Positions 16,001 to 27,311 of a stretch of DNA of 64,000 bases are shown piece after piece (position 1 is the stretch's first letter; each line of letters begins with the position of its first letter). A program made the translations under genes and the position numbers. The notes beneath the pieces were generated by a model, which was not told where the DNA came from, searched no databases, and saw only the letters and a program-made list of their open reading frames with translations. Origin of the DNA: Chrysomallon squamiferum (lineage: Eukaryota > Mollusca > Gastropoda > Neomphalida > Peltospiridae); contig CM022666.1 of assembly GCA_012295275.1 (NCBI GenBank), forward strand, positions 5,670,850 through 5,734,849. Reading direction: 5' to 3'.

Positions 16001-19000
16001 GTCTAGGTGCTCCTACGTCACACTTCCTGCGCTCATTGCTAAATTTCGTAGCGCGCCACCACATGGTCAATTTTCTTACAAACAACTCGGCTCCGAAAGC
16101 AAAACATGGCTACCAGTTTACCATTCGCGTTTGTTAAACTTCTGCAAATGATAGCCCAGTTGCTTGCAAAATTTTCGCGATAAACGTCGAATTAAACTCG
16201 ACTTCAGGACCATAAACATAACAATACTATAGAAGAGTACAATATATTCTGTGATTCAATAACATTTTGCTCGAATGCTTCATTAAAAAATAAACTAATA
16301 ACCTTTTGTTAAATATCAGTAATTGATTTTTAAAACGGTTTATTTTTGCTTGAAGCGTTGATTAGCTCCATCAAAGAAAATGCCAATAATGGTGAGATAT
16401 TTGTTAATTTATCTCATCATTACAGAGATTGTATTGCCAGTTATTAATACCTGCTACATGTTTCTGAAATGGGCTCCAAGCTTTTTAACTTACCACTAAA
16501 TATTTAAAATATATTTAAAATACGAAAAATCAATAACATATCCAAAGAAAATTATGTTGTACTTTTCAAAGCTGTTGTACACATCTCATTTTTTATTGTA
16601 TGGCACTTGTGATGTTTTAATTATCTTAAAATGCAATAATATGATAAACACTTCAAAAGTTCACACATAAATATAAAATAAATAGATGAAATGTAATAAA
16701 ATGAAGGCAAAAATGAAGTAAAAAAACAAAAACCCCCAAATATATGGAAAACATTGATAAATGCTAATTCATTATTGGTGAAACACTACATAAACTTTTT
16801 TCTCAAAGTTTTATGACTTAAATTGTCTATAAATGCAAGTGTCAAGTTATTCTGATACATTAGGCACTGTTTGTCTGAACTCTGTAGTTTCAAGCATCAG
16901 AGCTACTGATTACAATGCTGTCTAAAAAAACAGGCCGCAGTTTGTACAAGCATTTTTCTGCAAATCACTGCACTGCATTTAAGTTTTATTTAATGACTTT
17001 TAACATTATATGGGAACAATGAACTGTTTAAATTACATCACTAATGATACACACGGAAATGCATCAGAAGAGCAGTGCTGAAAAAAGATTTATGATATGG
17101 TTACATTAAAGTTGATTACATATGATTTTTGACATTCCATGTAAATAAAACTTTTTAAATTATTTCATGAATGATATATCTCAGCCACACAAAAAATGGA
17201 GCACATTAAAGTCAGTGATCTGAGTTGGGGAAAGATATGGGTAGACACTGCAAGTCTGCACGAAATTCTGTATAATCTAAAAAATGCCATTTATTTCTGG
17301 AGACATGTCTTTCACCTACCCCAGTTTGGATGTACTGTAACAATGTCTAATTCAAGAAGAACATCTGCAAATTTATTTCATTAAAGATAGAATGTGTTTC
17401 TGATTTTTGGTAAGGTATTTTAATGTATATGCTGTTATACAATATACAACATACAATTACAGATTGTAAATAAGTAAACTTTAATTGCTAGAAACATAAC
17501 AAAGGTTAACTAATAAACTAATACAGAAACTTTGCATAAACTGTAAAAAGTAATGGAAACTTTCCCTGCGTACCACTCCATTTCTATGACTGGTCAGAAA
17601 CCACTCTCTGCTTCACCAAATGTCAAGAGGGTATCAATGTTCTTGTTATCACTGAAAGGTTTCTTCAAAACATTAGTAATGATAACCATCTCATCCAATT
17701 CCTTTATACTGGAATATCCTTTTCACACACATCCATTATGGGGATACAATACACTTGTCTCAATGGTAATTTATTTTGAAACATTTGAAAAATAACAAAT
17801 AACTTGAAACTCACAAACCAATCAGGTCAAAATTACAGCATCTAGAACAGGATTTTTCAAACAGCTTACTCTTTGAGGAATCCTTGTGGATTGGACGAAA
17901 AAATTGCAGAAGCCATACAGTTCTGAAAGATTTCAGAATTTGTTGTTTTTTTGTTGGTTGTTTTTTTTTTTTTGGTACATTTATGTCATTATTTTGTTTA
18001 TTTTATGGAATTTGGCAAATATGTTCTCAAAAAGGTAGCAACAAATTTGGATTTTTTTTTTTTTATCATGAATCTCAAAGCTCCAAATACAAATAATTTA
18101 TTTTTCTGAAACTGGAGTTTATAAAATCCTGATCTAGAATACTGTATTATTCTTAACACATATTTACTAACAATATGATTTATTCCAAACTCATTTTAAT
18201 AACTATGTCTAGACTATTTGTAATAGTCCAAATAATCTAAATAAACTAGTTTCTATCATACTAATCAATATTAATAATGTATACAATAAACAATACGCAG
18301 AACCACAGAAATATGATGAAACTTATGTACACTGCAAACGTATTTTTCATTGCTTAATATACTTGTTGGTAATGGTGTTAGAAATTACATTTCAAAAATC
18401 TTAACCATCATGGTTAATTATACCAAATAAGCAGGGCTGCAATCTGTACGATATCACTTGTGATTGGTTCCTTGATGAATACAGGACAATAATGATAATA
18501 ATAAGAGTAATAATAAAAATAATAAAAACAACAACAACAACAACGATAACAATAATATTTTAAAAAGTAACAACTACAAAAGAACTGAACTGGTTCTCAT
18601 TACTACCAAAATGGCATCACTGCATTTTAACCTGGTTGAGGAAATATTGATGACAAGAGATTTACAAGATAAGCATGAAGTCATGAGCTCACAGGTGATA
18701 TGTAATATTTTACGAAAAAGGGTATCTTTCAATGATTATAAAATTTTGTACCTGACATATTGGAATTTAAATTTTTAATTTTTTAATCTAATTTTTTTTT
18801 TTTTTTTTAAATACCAGAGACAACTTTAGATGTTCTATTTAAGGGGACAAACTAGACAAATAAACAAAATCTATATTTTTTATGTTATAGAATTGAAAAT
18901 TGGTGGAAAATATCCCACATATAATGACAGTTAGTTAATGATCCATTGCATGACAATTCTGAACGTGGAAAATTTTCGACTTGCACAAAAAGACATTTGA

Positions 19001-22000
19001 CAGCAGTAACAAATAGATGGTGATCTTGATTTCCAAAACATGTCCCAATTTTCTTTTGAAAGTCAATGGGTGCTTGCTGATTCCTTTTCCTCAATGACCT
19101 CACTTGTTTTGACAGTGTCTCGTGCTTTCTGCAATTTTTCTCATGCAGATTGTAATTGTTTTTGCGAGATATATAACCCGGAAACAAATGCAGACTTTGA
19201 CTAAAATGTGTAAATTTCAGTGTAAGGCACCTCATAAAATGCATTTTTTTGGACATAATTAAATTTATTTGGACTTTTTAACTTTATGAATAGAAACCTG
19301 AATATATTTTGTAAATGGTTGTCAAAATCTAAAAAAAAAAAAAAAAATTTCAAATTTTGTTATTTTTCATTTAGCGTGTCCCCTTAACAAATGCTAACAA
19401 AGAATATTGTATAATCCTGAACTGAAGTTCACAAAGGAGATGTACTTCATCAGCTTCAAGTAGATCCTGGTTCTGGTTTTAATCGAGGACTTTTTATTGC
19501 TAATGCTACTGTTCAAAAGCAAATTAAATTACATTTCAGATAAGTATTTACAAATATACTGGAATAAGTTTAAAAGGATTAATTCCAACTGCAAATAACT
19601 TTATGAACAGCAACTACAATTTAATGCAATAAACAGATAAACATTTAAATGAACAAATTTTCAATTAATTCATGAATAAATTCAACATAACCATAGATAC
19701 TGAAATACTGAAATACACAATGACTGCAGGAAATAATCATACATATATTATATGTAGAAAAAAAATATTTTCAGATATCTAATTAACTATATCTTATCTT
19801 ACATTTGATTCATTCTGAACTAAATTCAATGTAACCATAATTGTACTCTGCAATCAGCTGATTCTGTTCTGTGTCAAATTCAATCTGAGCTTCAACAGTC
19901 TCCGATTCAAATCAATACACTTAGAACAACTGTGTCTATCTTTCTATTCTTCAAATTCAAATGTCTTATGATACATCTTTTTCAGTTCCTTCAGTATCAT
20001 CATACCCTATGATCCATTATCAATGTCTGTTCTGAACCCATGGTCACTGAAAAACTTGAGGATAACTTAATAACATTCTGTTCCAGTTTTGGTGTAAATA
20101 GATACTGTATGATCCTTGTGCTTTTCTAAAAAAAACATTTTCTGATAGCTGAATCTACTGGTAAACAAAAATCTCGCATTTTCATAATTAACTGATCCGC
20201 CTGAAGTTCTATAAAGGAGGACAATGAAAACATATCCATCAGTGTCTTACCAGTAACCTCCATTATAAATTTAGCTGCATCTTCAGCTTGGTCAAAAGGA
20301 CAATGATGTTGAATGGTATAACAAATAATTTTATTCTTGTTTTTTTTTGTATTGCAAAGACTACCATTGTTTTTTTTAATTTTTTAATTTTGTTTTTTTT
20401 TGTTCCCTCTATGAATGTATCCTTCAGTTCAGGATTTTGAACATAGTTTAATTTCTTTAACCTATAATGAAAATTACAGCAATTTTTTTTTTTTTTTTAT
20501 TAGTTTTATTTTTTATTTTGATCCTACTTAGCAACTTAAGACTCTTTTAACAAATTATCATATCTGTCCAACAACTTGCTAGAACTCTTCTTTTTAAGAG
20601 ATTTTATTTCTTGATTCTTTTTTATTAATAATATTTTTTTCTTCTCAGAGACCGACGGACACGTTTTGAACAATACTGTTTTATTTTTTGACGAATGATA
20701 CGACGTTGCATTCTGTATTTGTCCCTGGCCATTAAACATGCATTTAAGGCATTGTTGACTCTTCTCAGCTCTTTCTGTATGGCGGTACATTCACTGCATT
20801 TTGCATGTTTTAATAAGGGCATACGTAAGCTCTCCTCCTCAGCAGAACTTTTCCTTTCACGTATGTTCAATAGCTCACATGTTTCATTGAGAAATAGTTT
20901 AATCCTTTCAGAATTATGTTTCTCATCTCTTTTCAGCATTTCCAGGCGCATACAAATTTGATAAATAGAGTGTAGTATGTAATCAACTGAAGGATAATTC
21001 CAGGGAATTCCACGTTCTTCACATATCACTTTTAACTGACTGTGCACAGCTGTGCAATCCTTATATTTCATGTACAGGGCAATAACCAGTCCATTTGACA
21101 ATATGGGAGCTTCAGAAATTTCAGGGCCAGTATATCTGAAATTGTGTTGTTTCACATTCCCTGTTGTGCCTGAAGCCATGTTTGATAACTTTTACAGCAA
21201 TAAGAAATATTTTTAATTGAGTGTGAGGTAAGCAGGACTATTTCTCATTGCATACAATGCAATATGCATCAAGTCACATTTACAATGTGCTAACAGATAA
21301 TGTTAAAATAAGTAATATGTTTAACAGGTAAGCAGGACAAATTCAGTTAATTTATGAACTGTTGATATTTGTTTTTATGAGTCATATAGAACATGACATC
21401 TTCTAAGTCCTGTTTATGACTGCATACAGCAACTTGATGTAGTTTCAGAAATATGGTGTAAACAGTAGAATTTTGTTTTATTTAATCAACCTGCAATTCA
21501 TTAAAAAATATGTATAAATATATTACTGAAAAAATATAATATTAATAAAATCTGAACTAACTTTTTAAATATATTGGATATTTTCTTTGTGGTAATTGTT
21601 TGTGTGTATGTGTGAGAGGAGTACATCTAGGTACAACAAATAAGACATTTTTATGATTTAAATACTAGAGAGACCTATTTTCAAACACAACCAGTCTGGA
21701 TCATTATTTTATTAGATAACTTGATAATCCTGAAAATATGTTTCGTAAAATGAAATATGAAATTTTGTTTTTAAATTTTTAGGTTTTTTTTCGTTTTGAT
21801 AACATATTGTCTTTTGATGCTTGAACAAATAAATACAAACAGTAAAATAAAATATTGCAGATAATCTGAATTGTCAGATTAAACAATTTTATGTTTTTAT
21901 AACACCCTATAGACTAATATTCACATATCTATTTAAATCAAGGTAAAAAAGTTGGAAGTAGTTTGGAAAAACATGCATTTTTATTTTAAACTGTTTGATA

Positions 22001-23682
22001 AGTGAATTTTATTAACATATTTATTTTTATCGAATGATTTTTAAGAGCATTTTGTAGCCGATATCATACAAATAAAGAAAATTGACACAAACGTAAATAA
22101 ATAAATAAATAAATAATATAATATAATATAATATAAAAATAAATAAAAATAAAAAATGAGGATCGTCCCAATTTCTACTTACCTCCCTTGATTTAAACGA
22201 CAAAGAATGTCAGACGCTGTTTTTGCTTTTTTTATTTTTTATTTATTTTAAAAGTTTAATTTTAAAGTTTAATGTCTGAAATTTTATGTAATATTTCTTA
22301 TGATGTTTCTTTATTTTTTTTTTTTTTTTTTATAACTGTTCCAAAATAATTTCGAACTATATCTTGAACTAAGATTACCGATAATTTTTTGGATAACTAA
22401 ATGCATTCATACTATACGTTCTCATAATAGTGTTATTGATACCATATCGGTTCTCTAATCGCTATTTGTGTGATGTAGAATAGAGAAAGAGAGACAGAGA
22501 AAAAAAAAAGAAATAGACACAAACTTTGCTAAGCTAAGTTAGAACTAGTCTGTTGCTTTAATAATAGAACGACCCAAAAAAAGAAAAGAAAAAAAGATGA
22601 TTATTATACTTACATTTAGTATTCTTCTCAAGCAAAAAAGTCATATGTTTCAAAAAAGAAATTCATAGATGACTAATTTAAATATAGAAAAAAACGAAAA
22701 AACCCGGTTTCTGCGAGTTTTAGGCTAATGGCGACGTCTGCTCGCCGTTTGGTTATGTTGCGTGGCGGGAAACGAGTGCGCATGTGTTGAAAATAATTTT
22801 CCCAGATAGGTTAGACCGCAATTCATTTTGCTTCCGTATTATTTGGCACAAATAGTTAAAACACCAATAGAAAGACCGGCACTCGCTGTTCGCTAGGTAA
22901 ATAGAAGGAGTTCTAGAACTTCTAAATTGAAATACATCTTGCTTTCATCATTGTAGGACATTAAATACAGTGAATACATCAAATTTAATTCAATTTTTTT
23001 TGAATTGGACGTGGGCACGTAAAAAGAGTTCTCCATACCATACCAATTTTTTTTTTTCTTTTTTTTTTTTTTCAATTGGTATCAAGGCTCAGCGATTCGA
23101 ATTTAAAAAAGAAATATTTGATAAGAAATTTATTTTTGAAACTGGCATTTTATCAAATTGGTATGAAGTTTTTAAATTTTCTGATCAACCTGACTTTGGA
23201 AAATCATCAAAATCAGCGTTCAGTTTAAGTTAGTAGGTATGTAAATACATTTTTAAAAACAAATAGTAATAACTTAAAAACAAATAAAATAAAATTGACG
23301 CTTCTAAATTAAATGTTTGAATTTAAGTATATGCCACAAAAGATTTTTTACTTTTGTAGTTAATACATACTTCATACATAAAGTAGTCAAAGTTAGAATA
23401 TTTCTATGGATGGATGGATGGGTAGAAGATAGCGCAAAACACGAAAACGTTGAAACATTGCTGATTCATTCTTTTATCCAAAATGTTTGGACTGGAAATG
23501 TTTAAAAGTTCAGAATTTTTTTTCATATTTTGGGAAAATAAAGAATTAGCCTCAGTGTAAGATCTAAGATCTTCTTCAAATTCCCAACAATCACTGGCCT
23601 CACTGTTATTTTTACATAAATTTGGAAAATATCATATTTTAAGCTAATGTGGATTTCCTTAAAATATTTAACAAGCTAAAGC

Positions 23683-23720
<38 letters not shown>

Positions 23721-25791
23721 GTAGTAGTAGTAGTAGTAGTCGTAGTTGCAGCTTCAGCAAAGAAAAAGAAACCAAATGAAAAAGGCAGAATATTAAGCAT
23801 TAGTAGTAACAGTAGTATAAGAAATTGAAGCAGCAGCAGAACCAACCGCATCATTAACAAAACGAAAAAATGTAACAGAGATGATGGTGATGGTGATGAA
23901 ATAGGAGAAAGAAAAATGTTAAAAAATAAAAAGATGAAGAAGAACAAGAAGAAAGAAAAAACTATAAATATATATATATTCTTACCGCATATCTGATGGT
24001 AATCTAGACAGCAATCGTGGTAGCGCCTGCACGCGTTGTTGCACTGGCAGCTCTTTGACGTGTCCAGAGGCGCCCCACATCGTCCCACACAAAGATCTAC
24101 AGCTGCAACAGCGAACACGACCCGAGGGTGAGAATAGGAAATTTAAAAGGAACAAGATGAAAGTAAACTCGCTTGTATGCGTTTCAGAAGAAATCCATAA
24201 AATCCGCAGATTATCAAGATATATACCGTATATACTTGTGTACAAGGCGACCTTATGTATAAGTCGATGTGTATTTTAAGACCAAAAATTGCCTCATTTT
24301 AGGTATTAGTTGTGTATAAGTCGACTGTAGATTCCAGGCACCGTCACTATTTTTAGACCAGTGTGACAGTGCCATGAAGGCCTACATTGTACGCCTACTG
24401 TAACATAACTTGCACGAGCTGTAACTTGCACGAACATACCATAATAACGTAAATGCATGTATTACACGAGCTATAGCCTAAATGTATCATAAATAGTATC
24501 TCTTTAATGTAATTGGTCTAACATGGAGACCTAACTTACCGTTATATTTAGCCGTTCTATAATTTCCAAAATTTGTCGGTAGTGGATATTAATGACGGTT
24601 GCAATATTATTTCACCAAATTCTTTACAATTACACAAGTGAGTTTTGTTTATGAAATTAGGACCGATATTTAGTGCAATTTGGCAGAGAAGTCTGCATTC
24701 CTAGATCATTGCAAGACGCCGTAAGGCATAACGCCGTACTGACGGTTTTCTCGCTTTAAAATGTATTTTTATGTCATTAAACGGAAGAATATCATGTTTT
24801 ACATTCATAATTGATTTTGTTATTTAATTTTTCAAAATTTTTTATACGATAAATTATATTTTTGAAAAGCTGAAAGACCGCGATTATTTTAGATGCATCC
24901 CGTAGCAAAAAATAGTCAAAATGGCGACTCTTCAGCAACAGCTACAAAAGCATTACCTATGCATAAGTCGACCCCCAAAATATTACCTTAATATAGTCTC
25001 CCAAAAATTCGACTTTTACACAAGTATATACGGTATATACATATATATGTACACACACACACACAGATATATACGTACATACACACACACATATATGGAT
25101 AGATAAATACATAAATACATACATACGTACTTACATACATATTTATACGTGTGCATATACTTATGTGTATGCATGTTTCCATTTCGTAAATTTTATCTTT
25201 ACTCCCTGCAAATAGTTCTGTTTTTTTTTTTTTTCTCTCAAAAACTCCTAGTGCTGGCACGTTTTACATTTACACTCTGTCAGCATCCCGCTTTCCCTGT
25301 CCTTTTTAATACATGCCATATACTGTTTCCACATTATCAACACCAATTAATCACAGCTGTTAAATTCATTAGATACATACATGCATAGATACACACACAC
25401 ACACATACATACATACATACATACATACATACATACATACATACATACATACATACATAGATACATACATACATACATGATTGCATACGTAAATACATAC
25501 ATGAATACACATATACGTACATGCGTGTACATTTACACATTCATTTATTACATACGTACATGCATGTATAAATATACACACACATATACACACACATACG
25601 TACAAAACCCCACATACAACCACCAGACATTCACACACTCATATCCAAGCACACAGTGACAAAGACTGTACTAACAATGTTAGATATCTAACACTTCAAA
25701 ACGTACCAGAATATTTACACTTACCGATAAACCCATGGACTACTGACACTTGACCAAGCAGTAACAGAACAATTCCTAAACACGTGTTCAT
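12632..25791 (-). CDS. ENDOU: Secreted XendoU-family endoribonuclease with somatomedin-B domain (ENDOU/PP11-like), complete
   Basis: Six exons join in phase to 344 codons: 25725-25791, 23986-24102, 14979-15171, 14351-14550, 13437-13663 and 12632-12862. All five introns are GT-AG. Residues 1-20 are a signal peptide. Residues 27-61 are a somatomedin-B-like module with eight cysteines. Residues about 75-344 form the XendoU domain. Catalytic positions known for the family are present: His229 in FEHIFVGE, His244 in GFHNW and Lys283 in NWRNHYKK, plus the conserved GSSPEFE. XendoU enzymes cut RNA at uridines and leave 2',3'-cyclic phosphate ends. With a signal peptide this one should act outside the cell or in the secretory pathway. 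Length and order match animal ENDOU/PP11 proteins. The start was chosen because the Met is followed directly by the signal peptide. It lies downstream of the cyclase-like gene on the same strand, about 4.8 kb away. Confidence 0.93.
13437..13663 (-). CDS. ENDOU: XendoU exon 5 (catalytic His pair)
   Basis: Residues 193-268, bounded by acceptor CTTCTTAAG|G and donor GGG|GTAAGT. It contains the two catalytic histidines in FEHIFVGE and GFHNW. The acceptor region is itself duplicated about 130 bases upstream in the intron (see 13668-13824). Confidence 0.93.
13668..13824. repeat. 28-bp direct repeats flanking an inserted 75-bp repeat, at a splice acceptor
   Basis: The sequence AAGAAGTGAAGACTGTGTAA plus the next eight bases occurs at 13668-13695 and again at 13797-13824. 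Between them lies the second copy of the 75-bp dispersed repeat (13713-13790; compare 11454-11530). Read on the minus strand, the first repeat is the polypyrimidine tract and acceptor of XendoU exon 5. The second repeat has the same pyrimidine tract but TTAAC in place of TTAAG. Confidence 0.75.
14351..14550 (-). CDS. ENDOU: XendoU exon 4
   Basis: Residues 126-192. The acceptor is TTTTTTTCAG and the donor ATG|GTAAGT. It carries the family's N-terminal helical pattern: LF.RV, then YRAFIALLDNY, then E..HFLDVIM. Confidence 0.92.
14979..15171 (-). CDS. ENDOU: XendoU exon 3
   Basis: Residues 62-125. It begins with a Ser/Thr/Pro/Asn-rich linker after the somatomedin-B module, then the start of the XendoU fold (LWNADQDRF, EITLNYG). 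The donor is CA|GTAAGTAT and the phase matches exon 4. Confidence 0.92.
16005..16130. promoter_or_regulatory. CpG-containing island with CRE- and ETS-like motifs
   Basis: In otherwise AT-rich intron DNA this stretch contains TACGTCAC (CRE-like), CACTTCCTGCG (ETS-like), several CpGs (GTAGCGCGCC) and a plus-strand ATGGCT start of a 25-codon ORF near 16106. It could be an intronic promoter, but nothing else shows transcription. Confidence 0.3.
17594..17722 (-). other. Coding-like fragment in XendoU intron 2
   Basis: On the minus strand a possible acceptor (ATATTCCAG at 17709-17710) opens about 38 codons with balanced composition (SIKELDEMVIITNVLKKPF, then GEAESGF) ending in TGA at 17594-17596. 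There is no family I recognise. It may be a terminal exon of the nested gene starting at 21179, or chance. Confidence 0.25.
18843..19383 (-). mobile_element. TTAA-flanked terminal-inverted-repeat element (piggyBac-like or MITE)
   Basis: A 541-bp unit begins GGGGACA and ends TGTCCCC, with TTAA directly outside each end (18839-18842 and 19384-19387). The inverted repeat continues imperfectly for about 35 bases. TTAA target duplication is the hallmark of piggyBac-class transposition. It contains a 123-codon minus-strand ORF (18885-19256) with no match I recognise, so it may be a non-autonomous derivative with captured or decayed coding sequence. Confidence 0.65.
20126..20340 (-). other. Coding-like fragment downstream of the nested ORF
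   Basis: Minus-strand codons run open for about 70 residues to a TAG at 20126-20128. The composition is protein-like (HHCPFDQAEDAAKFIMEV, then FIELQADQLIMKMRDF). There is no start Met. It lies about 285 bases past the nested 184-codon ORF on the same strand, so it could be its next exon. Confidence 0.35.
20625..21179 (-). CDS. Nested uncharacterised protein, 184 codons
   Basis: The ORF starts at an ATG with a strong initiation context (AAACATGG), and an in-frame stop lies four codons upstream. The protein is mixed alpha-helical. It has a CSEC pair near residue 132 followed by a basic, probably coiled-coil C-terminus rich in Arg and Lys. It ends at a run of seven A. Reading one frame over from that run gives a further 30 or so lysine-rich codons to 20536, so a single-base indel may have truncated it. 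It lies wholly inside XendoU intron 2 on the same strand. I do not recognise the family. It could be a nested gene, a retrocopy or transposon-derived. Confidence 0.5.
   Translation of the reverse strand: MASGTTGNVKQHNFRYTGPEISEAPILSNGLVIALYMKYKDCTAVHSQLKVICEERGIPWNYPSVDYILHSIYQICMRLEMLKRDEKHNSERIKLFLNETCELLNIRERKSSAEEESLRMPLLKHAKCSECTAIQKELRRVNNALNACLMARDKYRMQRRIIRQKIKQYCSKRVRRSLRRKKYY
22690..22900. promoter_or_regulatory. CpG-containing island, candidate intronic promoter
   Basis: GC-richer than its surroundings, with CpGs, a YY1-like AATGGCGAC at about 22731 and an ETS-like GCTTCCG near 22831. A consensus-like donor (GCTAG|GTAAAT) follows at about 22895, and an acceptor-like site before a 50-codon plus-strand open stretch at about 23079-23235. 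No start codon joins them in frame, so a coding gene cannot be claimed. Confidence 0.3.
23686..23741. repeat. (AAT)n-(AGT)n microsatellite
   Basis: A compound trinucleotide tract about 250 bases past the donor of the somatomedin-B exon, in XendoU intron 2. Confidence 0.9.
23986..24102 (-). CDS. ENDOU: XendoU exon 2 (somatomedin-B module)
   Basis: Residues 23-61 and the first base of codon 62. It encodes the pattern C-VGR-C, CQC, C, CC, C with eight cysteines, the disulphide-knot module of vitronectin and ENDOU. The acceptor is TGTTGCAG and the donor GCG|GTAAGA. Confidence 0.93.
24226..25033. mobile_element. DNA transposon with CCGTATATACTTGTG termini
   Basis: The ends are inverted repeats: CCGTATATACTTGTGTACAA at left and, inverted, CCGTATATACTTGTGTAAAA at right, each next to TA. 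GTATAAGTCGA-type motifs recur near both ends. There is no transposase, so it is non-autonomous. The TA flank suggests the Tc1/mariner superfamily. It lies in XendoU intron 1, between the signal-peptide and somatomedin-B exons, immediately left of the duplicated segment. Confidence 0.75.
25398..25480. repeat. (ATAC)n microsatellite, copy B
   Basis: An ATAC tetranucleotide tract in XendoU intron 1, with an ATAG interruption absent from copy A. Confidence 0.9.
25725..25791 (-). CDS. ENDOU: XendoU exon 1 (signal peptide), copy B
   Basis: Met plus 21 codons forming a hydrophobic leader (MNTCLGIVLLLLG.., ending VHG-FI), then the first base of codon 23 and a strong donor (G|GTAAGTG). Predicted signal-peptidase cleavage is after the Gly at residue 20. 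Confidence 0.88.
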
Positions 25792-25900
25792 TCTGACAGC
25801 CTGTTACAGAAAGAATGTTAAGAGTTCAACAACGTTTTATAACGATTTCAACGTTAAGGTGACCTGTACCATGAAAATACGCATACATTCCATGCAAATA

Positions 25901-25941
<41 letters not shown>

Positions 25942-26774
25942 GATGTTACTTGATCACTTTCACAACCCTGTAGAAAAGACACTTTTTAAACTATTAATGA
26001 TTAGATGACGTATTTCTTTTCGTCATTGTGTCTTTTCGTCACATTCAGAGAGATTTAGACAAGGAAACAGCTCTTTAATACCTTTTTACATGTCAAGGAT
26101 TTTATGTTTTGTTTCCCTCTCGCCGTTACGTCATAACAGCTAAAACTATTCACCGCAGTATCAGTATTAGTTTATCATCAGGGAAGTAAGTCATGTCACG
26201 TGATTTTTTTTTTTTTTTTTTTTTTTAGCGAACGATTTAAATGTTTGTTTTCTCAAAGGACTTAAGGTACCTTTTCACGGACCATGACACGTAATGACTT
26301 ACCACTGTTTTCTTTCGTCACGAACTAAACAGATGTCATTTTTTTATCTTATTAAGGATTGCCCTGGGTTGTCGTTGATTAGTTTAGGGGTGTTTTTTTG
26401 CGTTTTTCTTTTCTTTTATGTGTTTTTTTTTTTTTTTGGGGGGGGTGTTGTTTTGTTTTATTTGTTTTGAATTATTTCTTTTTCTGTCTATTTTATTTTG
26501 TTTTATTGTTGTTGTTGTTTTTTAACCTCATGACATCATGAACTCAAAATATTACATTATGAATGAATGATGAACAAAAAGATTTTAAAATTTGATTTCA
26601 CAAACCGCAGCTGCAACAGAAACAACAACAACAACAACAACAATATCAACAATAACAACAATACCTACATTAATTTTAATTATTAATCAAAAAAAAAAAA
26701 AAAATACAAAATATAAACGATGATGATGATGGTATGATAATAGTATTATTAATATTAATATTAATATTAATAAC

Positions 26775-26826
<52 letters not shown>

Positions 26827-27311
26827 CAATAATACATTTTTAAATTCTTGTTACTAATCCAGTGGAAAGGTAGTTTTTCTTTGGTCTATTTTATGTATTT
26901 TGTACTTTATACCTACGGTGACCCATTTACATATCACCCCATGGAATTTTATCTTGTATATCGCAAGAGAATGACCTTGCATTAGATTTGATTACGTGTC
27001 TTGTATCAGTGGTTCCTAACACTTTATCTTTCTACGTTCCATTCAATATAATTTTGAAGATTCGGCTTCTTATGGTTATGTCCAAACTAAATCTGTCATC
27101 AAACCTTCTGAACACTAGGGCTGGTAGTAAAATGATTTTCTAGGCCTCTTTTGAAAATCATCTCTCAGACTATTTGGAATTAGTTGTTAGATTGGTTATT
27201 TTGAAATGATATGAAATGAAAAAGAATGCTCTTAAGAAATAATAATAATAACAACAACAACAGTAAATAAATAGAAAAATAAATAAATAAATAAAATAAA
27301 ATAAAGAAATA
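25792..27311. other. XendoU 5' flank, copy B; no gene seen
   Basis: This is the likely promoter region of XendoU. It contains GATGACGTA and TTACGTCATAA, both CRE-like, within 350 bases of the start codon, plus (ATT)n, (AAC)n and (AAT)n tracts. No TATA box is convincing in such AT-rich DNA. Confidence 0.5.

Larger units (their letters stand above)
15172..23985. other. XendoU intron 2 (8.8 kb) with nested elements
   Basis: This long intron has fewer simple repeats than the rest of the window. It holds two GC-richer islands (about 16005-16130 and 22690-22900), a TTAA-flanked element (18843-19383), a 184-codon ORF with coding-like fragments downstream (20126-21179) and a smaller coding-like fragment at 17594-17722. 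Otherwise I see only AT-rich unique sequence and poly-T tracts. Confidence 0.7.

Noticed and set aside
22970-23233. Plus-strand ORF in XendoU intron 2 with an acceptor-like start
   Set aside because: The open part (about 23079-23235) is very AT-rich and lacks a start or an in-frame upstream exon. It is kept only as context for the 22690-22900 island.
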